Counted from the stretch's first letter, positions 1 through 7,341 are shown. The stretch is 20,292 nt of DNA from an uncultured Lachnospiraceae bacterium (GCA_910578715.1 CAJTRL010000068.1:1-20292); one strand, 5' to 3'. Notes: a model not told the origin generated them from the sequence alone. Made by a program: numbers and translations.

Positions 1-9
1 CGACATGAA

Positions 10-67
10 ATAAGTCACCAGCCAATTCGTAATATCATTAGCTAATATGTATAATCTGGTGACTTAT
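10..67. repeat. 12-bp perfect inverted repeat with 34-nt spacer
   Basis: The sequence ATAAGTCACCAG at 10-21 is exactly matched by its reverse complement at 56-67. The intervening AT-rich loop contains a 10-bp palindrome (ATTAGCTAAT, 37-46). It lies just downstream of the stop codon of the GH13 gene, so on the minus strand it could fold in the 3' end of that mRNA; only TTTC follows, so it is a poor intrinsic terminator. It could equally be the end of a small non-coding repeat or a binding site. The repeat itself is certain; its role is not. Confidence 0.6.
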
Positions 68-83
68 GAATGGCATGGCTGAA

Positions 84-1685
84 TTATTGCGAAACTTTAT
101 AAACCGCAAACGACTGCGCCCCAAGAGTAAACTTCCCGTCCGCATAATCTGTATGGCCGATTTCAAACAGCTTTTCCGGTTTCAAAGATTCCGGCCCGCC
201 GGAAAATGTCTTCTTTCCGAAAGACTCTGCTCCCGCAAATGATATTGTTCCCAGAACAATTTCCTCCCCGGAAGGATTACAGAGCATCACAAGACTACCG
301 CGGCCATAGGCAAAGGCTCTTTCGCCCTCTTTGACATAAAGCAGCTGCAGATTCGTATTGTCCTTCAAATCCTCCGTTTCGCCGCGGAGTTTCAGAAGAT
401 TTCTGACCGTATGCAATAACGACGCTGCATCCGCCTCCTGTGCCTGTACGGTCGGTGCGTCTTGTGTTATGTCAACCGGCAAATAGAGTTTTTCCGGCGC
501 CGCATCAGAAAAGCCGCGGTTGATGGTATCATCCCACTGCATCGGCGTGCGGGAACCGGTCCGCGTATAGCCGCCCTCCTTTGTCAGCAGCTGCGCCTGA
601 TAACGCATGCCGATTTCATCCCCATAATACAGGAACGGATTCCCCGGCATGGTAAACAGAAAGGCATAGGCCAGTTTCAATTCCCGCTCATCCAGGAAGT
701 AAGAAGCGCGCACTGTATCGTGATTTCCGGTAATCAGGCAGTAATGCCCGATTTCTTTGATTTGTTCGTAGCTTTTCAAATATTCTCCGAAAAAGTCTGT
801 GATGCTTCTCGTGCTGTTTTTTCGGAAAAAGCTGTTGTTCACGCCGTCTTTTACGTTCCGCATCAGCAGATTATAACAGTTTCCGCCCCAGTCCAGACAG
901 AAATCCATATGAAAGCCCGCCGGAATCGCTAACTCCGGTCTGTTCCACTCCGAAACGAGCGCCGCTTCCGGGTAAGATTTATCCAGCATCTTCCGGATTT
1001 CTTTCCAAATCATACAAGTCCCTGTTTTCTTTTCGTCATCGTTTTTGACGAGAGAATCCGCCATATCCACCCGGAAGCCGTCGCATCCTTTATCCAGCCA
1101 GAAGCGCATGATATCCTTTAACGCTTCCTTCGTCGCGATACAGGCCGGGTCGTCCATGCCCTTCTGCCAGGACTGCGCCGGGTGAAGAAAACCATAATTT
1201 AACGCCGGCTGGCATTTGAAGAAATTCAGCACATAGACGCCATTCCGCTCGCTCTCTCCCGCCACGGATTTCAGTCCTTCCGGCGCCTGAAACCAGTTAT
1301 CGGTCCAGATATAGCGGTCGGAATATTCATTCGGCTCCGCTTTGCTGCTGCACTTAAACCATTCATGCTCTTCGGAAGTATGACCGGGCACAAGGTCTAA
1401 CAGAATGTGCATATCCCGTCTGTGCACCTCTTCAAACAAGCGCACCAAATCGTCGTTGCTGCCGTAGCGGTCCGCCGTCTTTTTATAGTCCCGCACGTCA
1501 TATCCCGCGTCATGGAAAGGGGAGTCATAACATGGATTCATCCAGATTGCATTGCATCCAAGCCCCCTGATATAATCGAGTTTTTCGATGATTCCCTGAA
1601 AATCACCGATACCGTCCCCGTTTGAATCCATAAAGGACTGGGGATAAATTTCATAAAATACCGCATCTTTTAACCATGTTGGCAT
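84..1685 (-). CDS. GH13 family alpha-glucosidase / alpha-amylase-type glycoside hydrolase
   Basis: Predicted cytoplasmic GH13 enzyme acting on alpha-glucosidic bonds (oligo-1,6-glucosidase, alpha-glucosidase or trehalose synthase-like). From the ATG chosen here it has 533 residues, a normal family size. The N-terminus carries the DSNGDGIGD calcium-loop motif (about 20-28) typical of that group. The (beta/alpha)8 catalytic set is visible: nucleophile Asp207 in GFRVDM, acid/base Glu246 in VSEWN, and Asp323 in GNHDTVR. The usual VxNHTS segment reads VPGHTS, so the Asn is replaced by Gly while the His is kept. There is no signal peptide, so the substrate is probably imported oligosaccharide. The start is the ATG at 1685, with GGAGG seven bases upstream; an in-frame TTG six bases earlier is less likely. 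It follows the methyltransferase gene by 47 bases but has its own promoter. Exact substrate is not determinable from sequence. Confidence 0.93.
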   Translation of the reverse strand: MPTWLKDAVFYEIYPQSFMDSNGDGIGDFQGIIEKLDYIRGLGCNAIWMNPCYDSPFHDAGYDVRDYKKTADRYGSNDDLVRLFEEVHRRDMHILLDLVPGHTSEEHEWFKCSSKAEPNEYSDRYIWTDNWFQAPEGLKSVAGESERNGVYVLNFFKCQPALNYGFLHPAQSWQKGMDDPACIATKEALKDIMRFWLDKGCDGFRVDMADSLVKNDDEKKTGTCMIWKEIRKMLDKSYPEAALVSEWNRPELAIPAGFHMDFCLDWGGNCYNLLMRNVKDGVNNSFFRKNSTRSITDFFGEYLKSYEQIKEIGHYCLITGNHDTVRASYFLDERELKLAYAFLFTMPGNPFLYYGDEIGMRYQAQLLTKEGGYTRTGSRTPMQWDDTINRGFSDAAPEKLYLPVDITQDAPTVQAQEADAASLLHTVRNLLKLRGETEDLKDNTNLQLLYVKEGERAFAYGRGSLVMLCNPSGEEIVLGTISFAGAESFGKKTFSGGPESLKPEKLFEIGHTDYADGKFTLGAQSFAVYKVSQ

Positions 1686-1707
1686 TTCCAAACCTCCATT
1701 CCTGTTC

Positions 1708-1736
1708 AGTATACTAATGTGTCATTTACCAGTCAG
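1708..1736 (-). promoter_or_regulatory. Sigma-A-type promoter for the GH13 gene
   Basis: On the minus strand CTGACT (1736-1731) and TATACT (1713-1708) are separated by exactly 17 bases. The -35 overlaps the stop codon of the methyltransferase gene, and the predicted start site leaves a very short leader that still includes the GGAGG ribosome site at 1693-1697. This suggests the hydrolase can be expressed independently of the gene before it. Confidence 0.5.
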
Positions 1737-3202
1737 CTATACATTTTGCGCAGCCCTTTCGGGTAATGATTTTTCATCTGCCCGTTTCCGGCCTTGCCAA
1801 ATCCGGCCGCATATCCTTCTATCGTCAGAAGCATCCAGCCTTTCAGCTTATCGTCACAGGCAAAGGTCTCCCCCCGCAGATACCGTTCGGCCTGTTCCTT
1901 CGTCATCTCAAAATGCTGTTTTGTCATCTCCCCGGAAAGATACAGGGCAAGCGCATGGGACGGCTCAAAACGGTTCTTTTTATCCGTCCCGAGATGCAGT
2001 CCCGGCCGGATAACTTTCAGGCCGTCTAACGGTATCATCTGCCGGGGCATCAGATAGACCTGTTCACCGAACGGCATAAACACACCGTTTCGCTCCAGTT
2101 CTGCATATGCGGTGTCCGTCAATCCGAGTTCTTCCCGCAAAAAAACGCGGCACAATTCTACGCTGTCCGGAATCCGCTCTTCTTTTTTCCTCCCGGAGCG
2201 CTTCTTTTCCTCCTGATGTCCCATACAGCCATTTCCGGCCTTTGAGTTTCCATCATTTACAAGCGTTCCGGCCTTTTTCAGTTTTGCGATATAATGCCCT
2301 TCTCCCTTTATTTTATGGGGCCAGAGCCGCATCGTATGCTCGATATCTTCCGCCCGGCATTCGCCCTGTCCGCTCTGTCCGCATCTGCCCGGCGCAAAAA
2401 ATTGCTCCAGCGCGGTTTCCTCGATGGAGAACACCGGATATTTTTCCAGGAAACGGCTGATAACGCCTTCGTTTTCCTCTTCCGAAAAAGTACAGGTGGA
2501 ATAAACGAGTATGCCGCCGGGTTTTAACATCTGTACGGCCTGCTCCAGAATCGAGAGCTGCCTTTCCGCACACAGCGTTACCTGTTCCGGCGACCACTCC
2601 GCTATGGCCGTTTCGTCCTTTCGGAACATGCCCTCACCGGAACAGGGGGCGTCCACCAGAATTTTGTCAAAAAAAGAAGGAAAGAACGCCGCCAGACGCT
2701 CCGGCGTCTCATTGCAGACGACCGCGCCCGCGATTCCCATCCTTTCAATATTCTGGGATAATATTCTGGCCCGCCCCGGCACATATTCATTGGAAACCAG
2801 AAGCCCTTCTCCCCGCATCTTACCGGCAGTCTGCGTGCTCTTCCCACCGGGCGCGGCGCACAAATCCAGAATTCGTTCGCCGGGCTGCGGCGCAAGCGCT
2901 TCCACGACGGCCATCGCGCTCGGCTCCTGAATATAATAAGCGCCGATTTCATGAAAAAGATGTCTGCCCGGCTGCTGCTCCGGTCTGTAATAAAAACCTT
3001 CTTCCGCCCATCCGACGGGCTCCAGGACAAAGGGCATCCGCTTTAAAAAAGTTTCTTTATCCGTTTTTAAAGGGTTAAACCGGAGGCCGTACTGCCGCTC
3101 TTTTGTATAAGCCGCCAGAAAATCTCCGTATTCTTCCCCAAGCATCGCCTTCATCCGCTCCAGAAAAGGCTGCGGAAGGGCCGGCCTTTTATCCTCTGCC
3201 AT
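1733..3202 (-). CDS. RsmF-like rRNA (cytosine-C5) methyltransferase, NOL1/NOP2/Sun family
   Basis: SAM-dependent RNA m5C methyltransferase of 489 residues, probably modifying 16S rRNA. SAM motif I is LDLCAAPGGKSTQ (about 112-124). The two cysteines of the m5C mechanism are present: Cys187 in DAPCSGEGMF (releases product) and Cys237 in YSTCTFS (attacks C6 of cytosine). The C-terminus, about 380-489, has the RsmF-type extension with the PKGLRKMY ending. The start is the ATG at 3202, preceded by GAAGGG; an upstream in-frame GTG at 3259 lies at the predicted transcription start of a good promoter and can be excluded. A Ser/Lys/Arg-rich linker (about 310-350) separates catalytic and C-terminal parts. 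The target nucleotide cannot be told from sequence. Confidence 0.94.
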   Translation of the reverse strand: MAEDKRPALPQPFLERMKAMLGEEYGDFLAAYTKERQYGLRFNPLKTDKETFLKRMPFVLEPVGWAEEGFYYRPEQQPGRHLFHEIGAYYIQEPSAMAVVEALAPQPGERILDLCAAPGGKSTQTAGKMRGEGLLVSNEYVPGRARILSQNIERMGIAGAVVCNETPERLAAFFPSFFDKILVDAPCSGEGMFRKDETAIAEWSPEQVTLCAERQLSILEQAVQMLKPGGILVYSTCTFSEEENEGVISRFLEKYPVFSIEETALEQFFAPGRCGQSGQGECRAEDIEHTMRLWPHKIKGEGHYIAKLKKAGTLVNDGNSKAGNGCMGHQEEKKRSGRKKEERIPDSVELCRVFLREELGLTDTAYAELERNGVFMPFGEQVYLMPRQMIPLDGLKVIRPGLHLGTDKKNRFEPSHALALYLSGEMTKQHFEMTKEQAERYLRGETFACDDKLKGWMLLTIEGYAAGFGKAGNGQMKNHYPKGLRKMYS

Positions 3203-3259
3203 TTTTTTCCCTTCTTTCGTCCACCGTGTAAGCGGCACGAACAATGTTAAGATGCTCAC

Positions 3260-3288
3260 ATTTTAACAGGAACAAAACAGGACGTCAA
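3260..3288 (-). promoter_or_regulatory. Sigma-A promoter for the RsmF-like gene
   Basis: On the minus strand TTGACG (3288-3283) and TAAAAT (3265-3260) are 17 bases apart, a near-consensus vegetative promoter. The predicted transcript would begin around 3254, giving a leader of about 50 bases before the ATG at 3202. This position decides the start codon of the gene. Confidence 0.65.
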
Positions 3289-3290
3289 CC

Positions 3291-3307
3291 GCTGTCTGCC
3301 AGACAGC
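3291..3307. repeat. 7-bp inverted repeat abutting the RsmF promoter
   Basis: GCTGTCT and AGACAGC face each other around GCC, giving a 17-base palindrome that ends three bases before the -35 element of the RsmF-like gene. It could be an operator for that promoter or a hairpin at the 3' end of the preceding transcript (gene ending at 3370). No T-tract follows on the minus strand, so an intrinsic terminator is not supported. Confidence 0.45.
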
Positions 3308-3369
3308 CTGCCAGGCATGCTTCCCCTGTCCATTCAGAGGCGTATTCTGTCAGGCATACTCCGTCAAAA

Positions 3370-4122
3370 TCACTCTCCAAGCGTACTCCTCTCCCCGTAT
3401 TTGTTATAGGAATCCAGCAGATAGGATTTATCCGCCTTTATCATGTCAAATTCTTCTTTCGTAACGGCTCTCGTTCCGTCCCCGTTTTTCTTTGAGAATT
3501 TCCGGTTGTTCTTCTGTCCGGCTCTCTGTTCCATTTCCCGCAGAAAAGCCTGGATGCCGTTTTTCATTTTGTTAAGCATCCGCCCGAAAGGACGGCGGCT
3601 TTTTTCTTCCGGCACGGCTGGCGCCCAGACTGCTTCCACGGCGTTATCCGCCGCTCCCGGCACATCTTTACTTTCTGCCAGCTCCGGTGTCACCTTGTGC
3701 TCCGCCAGTTCCGGCGCCGCTTTACTTTCCGCAAGCTCCGGCGAGGTCCGTATCTCCAGCGTATCGCGGTTAGCTCTTACGCCGTGCGCATCCGTTTCCG
3801 CCCGGTTTCCGAAAATGCCGGGAGCTCTTTCCGCCCTTCCATTTTTCTCTCCGGACAGACCGTCTTTTCCGTCCCCGTACAGCCCCGATTCGGACATACC
3901 GTTTCCGAACCATCCTTCGTCGATTGTATGCGAAAAAGACGGCTGTGCCGTCTGCACACCCGTCTGCTGTGTATTCATGCTTTTTCCGCCTCCGGCTCCT
4001 CCATCGAAGGAAACGCCGCCCAACATTTTTCGTTCGGGCCGTTTATCATGGTTATGGAACGCGCTGTTCTCCCACCGGACCACATGGTACTCCACCGGCT
4101 TTTCTCCCTGTACCCAGTGCAT
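3370..4122 (-). CDS. Hypothetical soluble protein with 9-residue tandem repeats
   Basis: Unrecognised protein of 250 residues, hydrophilic, with no signal peptide or membrane segment. The middle (128-154) contains three 9-residue repeats of the form PELAESKxx, encoded by a 27-bp tandem repeat. Regions before it are Gly/Asn/Ser-rich; the C-terminus (about 178-250) is basic and looks helical, ending in a segment with KEEFDMIKADKSYLLDSYNK. It starts 23 bases after the stop of the FliD-like gene and very probably shares its transcript, so the two products may act together. The ATG at 4122 has AAGGG eight bases upstream; an internal ATG at 3978 with GGAGG ten bases upstream is an alternative start that would remove 48 residues. 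No function is proposed. Confidence 0.7.
   Translation of the reverse strand: MHWVQGEKPVEYHVVRWENSAFHNHDKRPERKMLGGVSFDGGAGGGKSMNTQQTGVQTAQPSFSHTIDEGWFGNGMSESGLYGDGKDGLSGEKNGRAERAPGIFGNRAETDAHGVRANRDTLEIRTSPELAESKAAPELAEHKVTPELAESKDVPGAADNAVEAVWAPAVPEEKSRRPFGRMLNKMKNGIQAFLREMEQRAGQKNNRKFSKKNGDGTRAVTKEEFDMIKADKSYLLDSYNKYGERSTLGE
3661..3741 (-). repeat. 27-bp tandem repeat, three copies, in coding sequence
   Basis: Three consecutive 27-base units encode PELAESKAA, PELAEHKVT and PELAESKDV. The units keep PELAE and K while the last two residues vary. In-frame minisatellites of this kind can gain or lose copies without breaking the reading frame. Confidence 0.8.
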
Positions 4123-4145
4123 TTCCTAAGCCCTTTCCGCAATCT

Positions 4146-4802
4146 TTATGAGAAAAAATTAAAGAAATTGCCTCTCGTTCCAAAATTTTTCAACAGATTG
4201 CTGTATGAATTATTAATCAGGTTATTCATGCCGGACACGGCATTTGCCTGTACATTCTCCGCCGCCGCACTCGACTTGGCCGCGAAAGAAGTTCCGCTGC
4301 CCCATGCCTTCTCCAAATCCTCTAAGCTCGCGCTCTTCAGGGCTTTGTCATTCACCGAAAGCGTGCCGTCGGAATTTTTGGTAACGCCCGTCGCCTGCAA
4401 CGCGGAACGGCACATCATTGCATTGGCATTCAGCTGATTCAGATAACTGTTGTCCACTCTGCTTCCGCTGCTTTTTAAACTCCGCACCATGCCGTTATAT
4501 TGATTCACAAACTCTTTAACTTGTTTGGTAATCCCTGTGGTATCTCCGCTTTCTTTCGCTTTTGCAAAAAGGGAATCATCCCCGGTTTTCGTCAGTTCCG
4601 ACGCGGTATACTGCACTTCTCCCGCATACGTTTTCATATTCTGGTATATGGTCGAAGAATTTCCTGTCTGACCGGTTTTCCCGGCATTCAGAATGCGGCT
4701 GGCCCCGGTCGGCTGTAAGGAACTCATTCTGTGTCTCCGACTGGCTGACGTATTACTGCCGATGCCAAGCATTGCGCTCATAAAGTTTCTTGATACTCTC
4801 AT
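4146..4802 (-). CDS. Small protein resembling the C-terminal region of flagellar cap protein FliD
   Basis: Protein of 218 residues. Residues about 90-165 have the pattern of FliD C-terminal regions: VKEFVNQYNGMV, then a stretch predicted to be helical, then LQATGVTKNSDGTLSVNDKAL, where the G-[IV]-T-x-[ND]-x-DGTLS-x-[ND] element is characteristic. Full FliD is usually over 400 residues, so this is a short relative or a separate protein family using the same module. The N-terminus (about 1-45) is Ser/Arg/Gly-rich with no signal peptide; the last 50 residues are Asn/Ser/Ala-rich and end in an aromatic NFFNFFS. The ATG at 4802 has AAGGGG eight bases upstream. The upstream region holds a CCGATAT element like flagellar sigma-D -10 sites. 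The downstream repeat protein is probably co-transcribed. The FliD relation is inference from pattern, not a database match. Confidence 0.75.
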   Translation of the reverse strand: MRVSRNFMSAMLGIGSNTSASRRHRMSSLQPTGASRILNAGKTGQTGNSSTIYQNMKTYAGEVQYTASELTKTGDDSLFAKAKESGDTTGITKQVKEFVNQYNGMVRSLKSSGSRVDNSYLNQLNANAMMCRSALQATGVTKNSDGTLSVNDKALKSASLEDLEKAWGSGTSFAAKSSAAAENVQANAVSGMNNLINNSYSNLLKNFGTRGNFFNFFS

Positions 4803-4873
4803 ATTATAATCCCCTTTCCTCTCATAAGCAATCTGCCATTTTTCTTTCCTGTTTCAGAATGCTGTTATATTTT

Positions 4874-4900
4874 ATATCGGAGAAACCCGGCACAGATAAA
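4874..4900 (-). promoter_or_regulatory. Possible sigma-D (sigma-28)-like promoter for the FliD-like gene
   Basis: On the minus strand TCCGATAT (4881-4874) matches seven of eight positions of the flagellar sigma -10 GCCGATAT. Fifteen bases further upstream is TTTA (4900-4897), a poor match to TAAA. An overlapping vegetative -10 (TATAAA) is also possible. The rest of the 218-bp gap shows no gene. Confidence 0.35.
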
Positions 4901-5020
4901 GGCTTTTGTAACCAACTGCCATGATTCTGTCATGAAGTGTCTGCGAGGCCTCCCATACCAGCTTTCCATTGCGGGAAAACTGAACAAATCAGGCTGATTT
5001 TTCGACCTGTCCTCCGTGTC

Positions 5021-5902
5021 CTATCGGAACAATAGTGTTTTATTTTCTGTATCTAAAACCGCCCTTCTTCCAATAGGAAAAATTGCATGATTGGTTCCAT
5101 GTCCAAAATCGTCACAATAAGCCACCGGAATATTATATTTTTTACCAAATCTTTCTAATATCTCAAACAACAGCGGTGAAATTTCATCGGAATAATGCCC
5201 AAACAACAAACCTGTTACCTGTTCCATTAACAGGCTTTGTCCGATACAGGTTAAGAACATTCCGACATCCTGAACGGATTGAAATTTATCCAGTTCTTCA
5301 ATAAACAGTATATAATTTCTGTCTGTCCGCCAGGGAAAAAATCTGTTGCCTAAAGTCAGAACAAAATTAAGCAGATACCCTCCAACAAGAACTCCCTCAC
5401 AGCATCCCTCTGTTATCGTATACCAGTCACTATTACTAATATAATCGGTTATCGTTCCCTCAACCAAATGCGAAATAAATTGTTTTTCATCATATTCGCT
5501 GATATTATCAAATAATCCCGGTGTCTGCCCATAGTATGTCGTTATGCCTGTCTGGGCATATATCGCATTAAGTATAGATGTTCCGTCACTATAACTTAAA
5601 AACATCTTTGGGTTTTCTTTTATTCTGTTATAATCTATATACGGAAGTAAATCCACACTTCCATAACCCCCGCCAAAGAATATCAGCCTTACGTTTTCAT
5701 CATATATCATCCCGTTCAGGTCATCCACACGCTCTGCTACACTTGCAGTATATCTATAAGTGTCTTTATAAATATTCTTACCGAATCTGACTTGAAATCC
5801 TAATCTTTCAATGCCTTTCGCATATCTTTCATAATCATTTTGATTTGCTACCCAGCTTGGTGATATAATCCCAATGGTATCGCCATATTTTAACAAATCC
5901 AT
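5021..5902 (-). CDS. S66 family peptidase (LD-carboxypeptidase / MccF-like)
   Basis: Protein of 293 residues with the S66 fold. The expected Ser-Glu-His triad is visible: Ser105 in SYSDGTS, Glu202 in LFIEELDK, and His268 in DFGHGTNHAIFPIGRRA. The N-terminal GDTIGIISPSW and the FFGGGYGSVDLLPYID segment are also typical. Members either trim murein tetrapeptide (L,D-carboxypeptidase, cytoplasmic recycling) or cleave microcin C-type peptide-nucleotides and give immunity. No signal peptide is seen, so action in the cytoplasm is likely. The ATG at 5902 is chosen because GAGG sits eight bases upstream; the frame is open 37 codons further, right up to the LytTR stop, but that stretch looks unlike the family. 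The gene is visibly richer in AT and in TTA/ATA codons than its neighbours, suggesting transfer. It probably depends on the transcript of the LytTR gene 113 bases upstream. Confidence 0.9.
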   Translation of the reverse strand: MDLLKYGDTIGIISPSWVANQNDYERYAKGIERLGFQVRFGKNIYKDTYRYTASVAERVDDLNGMIYDENVRLIFFGGGYGSVDLLPYIDYNRIKENPKMFLSYSDGTSILNAIYAQTGITTYYGQTPGLFDNISEYDEKQFISHLVEGTITDYISNSDWYTITEGCCEGVLVGGYLLNFVLTLGNRFFPWRTDRNYILFIEELDKFQSVQDVGMFLTCIGQSLLMEQVTGLLFGHYSDEISPLLFEILERFGKKYNIPVAYCDDFGHGTNHAIFPIGRRAVLDTENKTLLFR

Positions 5903-6015
5903 ATCATTTTCCTCTCGCAGTATGCTGACCGCTTCAGATAGTCTGACAGTTTCCCAGATTTTGTACTTTCCTGTCCGTTTCGTAAAGGTCTGTTTCCACC
6001 GCGGACAGCCCACGG

Positions 6016-6723
6016 CTATCCCTTCAGATATCTGCCATAAATCTGCACAAACTCGCCGTATTTTCTTTTGGCCAGATAAACGGTCTCCCCATTGCTCATG
6101 CGGATATTGGCATTATCGTATTCCATAATTTCCGAAAGGGAAACAAGATATCCTCTGTGGCACCGGTAAAAGCCTTCTCCCAGCCGCTGTTCCAGCTCTT
6201 CCATTTTCTCGTAGAACTCCAGATTTTCCTGTTTCAGGTGCAGAATCACCTTCCGGCCGTCGCTTTCCGCATACAGGATATCCGCCGTGTTCAGCCTCCG
6301 GTAACCGCCCGGCACTTTAACGAGCATGTATCTTGGCCTGGCATTCGCCTTTTCCACCTCCGCTGCCGCCTTCGCCACAACGGAAATCAGCTTTTCCTTC
6401 TCTACCGGTTTCAGCAGATAATGAAACGCGCCTACATCAAATGCCTGAAATACCTGTTCTCTGACGCCGGTTACAAAAATCAGGATTATCTCCGGCGACA
6501 GTTTCCGCAGTTTTCCGGCCGTTTCCATGCCATCCGTTCCGTCCGCGCCGTTTACCGCAATATCCATCAGAACGATATCGGGCAGATATTCCGTTTCTGC
6601 TGCCTGAAACAATTCCTGTCCGGAGGAAAACTCTCTTACTTCGATTTCAGGGAACGCTTCCTTGAGTATGTTCTTGATGTCTTCTCTGCCTCTGCTACTA
6701 TCATCACAGATTGCAATTCTCAT
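6016..6723 (-). CDS. LytTR family response regulator
   Basis: Response regulator of 235 residues. The receiver domain (1-120) has the acidic pair Asp7/Asp8, phosphoacceptor Asp54 in VLMDIAVNG, the conserved Thr85 in FVTG and Lys105 in LLKPVEK. The C-terminal LytTR DNA-binding domain (about 132-235) contains ILYAESDGRKVILHL, FYRCHRGYLVSLSEI and the NGETVYLAKRKY segment typical of AgrA/VirR relatives. LytTR regulators usually respond to peptide-sensing or 7TMR-type kinases and bind paired direct repeats. No kinase gene is adjacent, so it is an orphan in this window. The clear neighbour is the S66 peptidase downstream. The start at 6723 has only a distant AGGAAGG (about 18 bases away), so translation signals are weak. 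Confidence 0.93.
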   Translation of the reverse strand: MRIAICDDSSRGREDIKNILKEAFPEIEVREFSSGQELFQAAETEYLPDIVLMDIAVNGADGTDGMETAGKLRKLSPEIILIFVTGVREQVFQAFDVGAFHYLLKPVEKEKLISVVAKAAAEVEKANARPRYMLVKVPGGYRRLNTADILYAESDGRKVILHLKQENLEFYEKMEELEQRLGEGFYRCHRGYLVSLSEIMEYDNANIRMSNGETVYLAKRKYGEFVQIYGRYLKG

Positions 6724-6904
6724 AGATGTGTCTTAAACGTTCCTTCCTGCCTTTCCCTGGCCTATTACTTTCAATTCCATTCTCCGGTCCTATCATTACA
6801 GTTAATTATAATATCGGGCGGCGCGGGCAAATTCTTAATGTGTTGTCACGAAACGGCGCCTTTTTGTTATGAACGTGGGTGCCCGGATTCAGGGGGGCGA
6901 TTGC

Positions 6905-6933
6905 TTGCCAAAAAACCGCCAGTCCCCTATAAT
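6905..6933 (+). promoter_or_regulatory. Sigma-A promoter for the small cysteine-motif protein
   Basis: TTGCCA (6905-6910) and a perfect TATAAT (6928-6933) are separated by 17 bases. The gene begins about 45 bases downstream. The divergent LytTR gene on the other strand has a TATAAT-type -10 near 6805-6810 without a good -35. Confidence 0.75.
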
Positions 6934-6981
6934 GTAATATATACAAAACACTTCGATACCACCACAGAAAGGATGATAACA

Positions 6982-7341
6982 ATGAATCAGAATGTCAGAG
7001 ATTATGTCACCGAAAAAGCAAAAGAACTGATGGGCGCCTTTTCCTGCTGCGCCGAGGCAAAAGAGGCCGCACAGAACTGGCTGGACGCCGCCGGAACGGG
7101 TAAAGAGGCGGAACAGACCAAAAACTTCATCACGGAGCTGGAAGCTGACATCATGCCCATTGACACGCTGATTGCCTTTGCCGGTTCCGAAGGCGGCGCA
7201 AAGGTTTTCGGCGCTGAAAAAGCCAAAGAAGTCGCTGCCCACGGAAAGGAAATCAAGGCCGCCGGAGCCCTGTACTGCGACTGTCCGGCCTGTGCCGCAT
7301 GTGAAGCGATTCTGGCAAAGAAGGAAGAGATGCAGGCCTGA
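6982..7341 (+). CDS. Small conserved-type protein with C-terminal CxCxxCxxC motif
   Basis: Protein of 119 residues, Ala/Lys/Glu-rich and probably mostly helical, with no signal peptide or membrane segment. Cysteines are clustered: Cys22-Cys23 near the N-terminus and Cys99, 101, 104, 107 in LYCDCPACAACEAIL near the C-terminus. The latter spacing suits a zinc or Fe-S site or a redox centre. I recognise the general type (small acidic proteins common in gut clostridia) but know no proven function. The ATG at 6982 is chosen over the in-frame ATG at 6973 because AGAAAGG sits directly against the earlier one and at a normal distance from the later one. The gene is a single-gene unit with its own strong promoter and a GC-rich terminator, which suggests high, constitutive expression. 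Confidence 0.85.
   Translation: MNQNVRDYVTEKAKELMGAFSCCAEAKEAAQNWLDAAGTGKEAEQTKNFITELEADIMPIDTLIAFAGSEGGAKVFGAEKAKEVAAHGKEIKAAGALYCDCPACAACEAILAKKEEMQA

Noticed and set aside
3203..3259. GTG start at 3259 giving 19 extra residues on the RsmF-like protein
   Set aside because: The GTG lies at the predicted transcription start of the TTGACG-N17-TAAAAT promoter, so it has no ribosome site on the mRNA, while the ATG at 3202 has one.
3443..4437. Long plus-strand frames opposite the repeat protein and the FliD-like gene
   Set aside because: They are antisense to genes with good ribosome sites and coherent composition, and their translations are Ser/Pro/Arg-rich with no recognisable domain.
4984..5002. 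Small hairpin (AAATCA-GGC-TGATTT) followed by T on the plus strand
   Set aside because: The six-pair AT-rich stem is too weak, and no plus-strand gene ends there.
6157..7341. A 394-codon plus-strand open frame running antisense through the LytTR gene into the cysteine-motif gene
   Set aside because: The first two thirds are antisense to a clear LytTR regulator and read as non-protein-like sequence. A strong promoter and ribosome site place the real gene at 6982.
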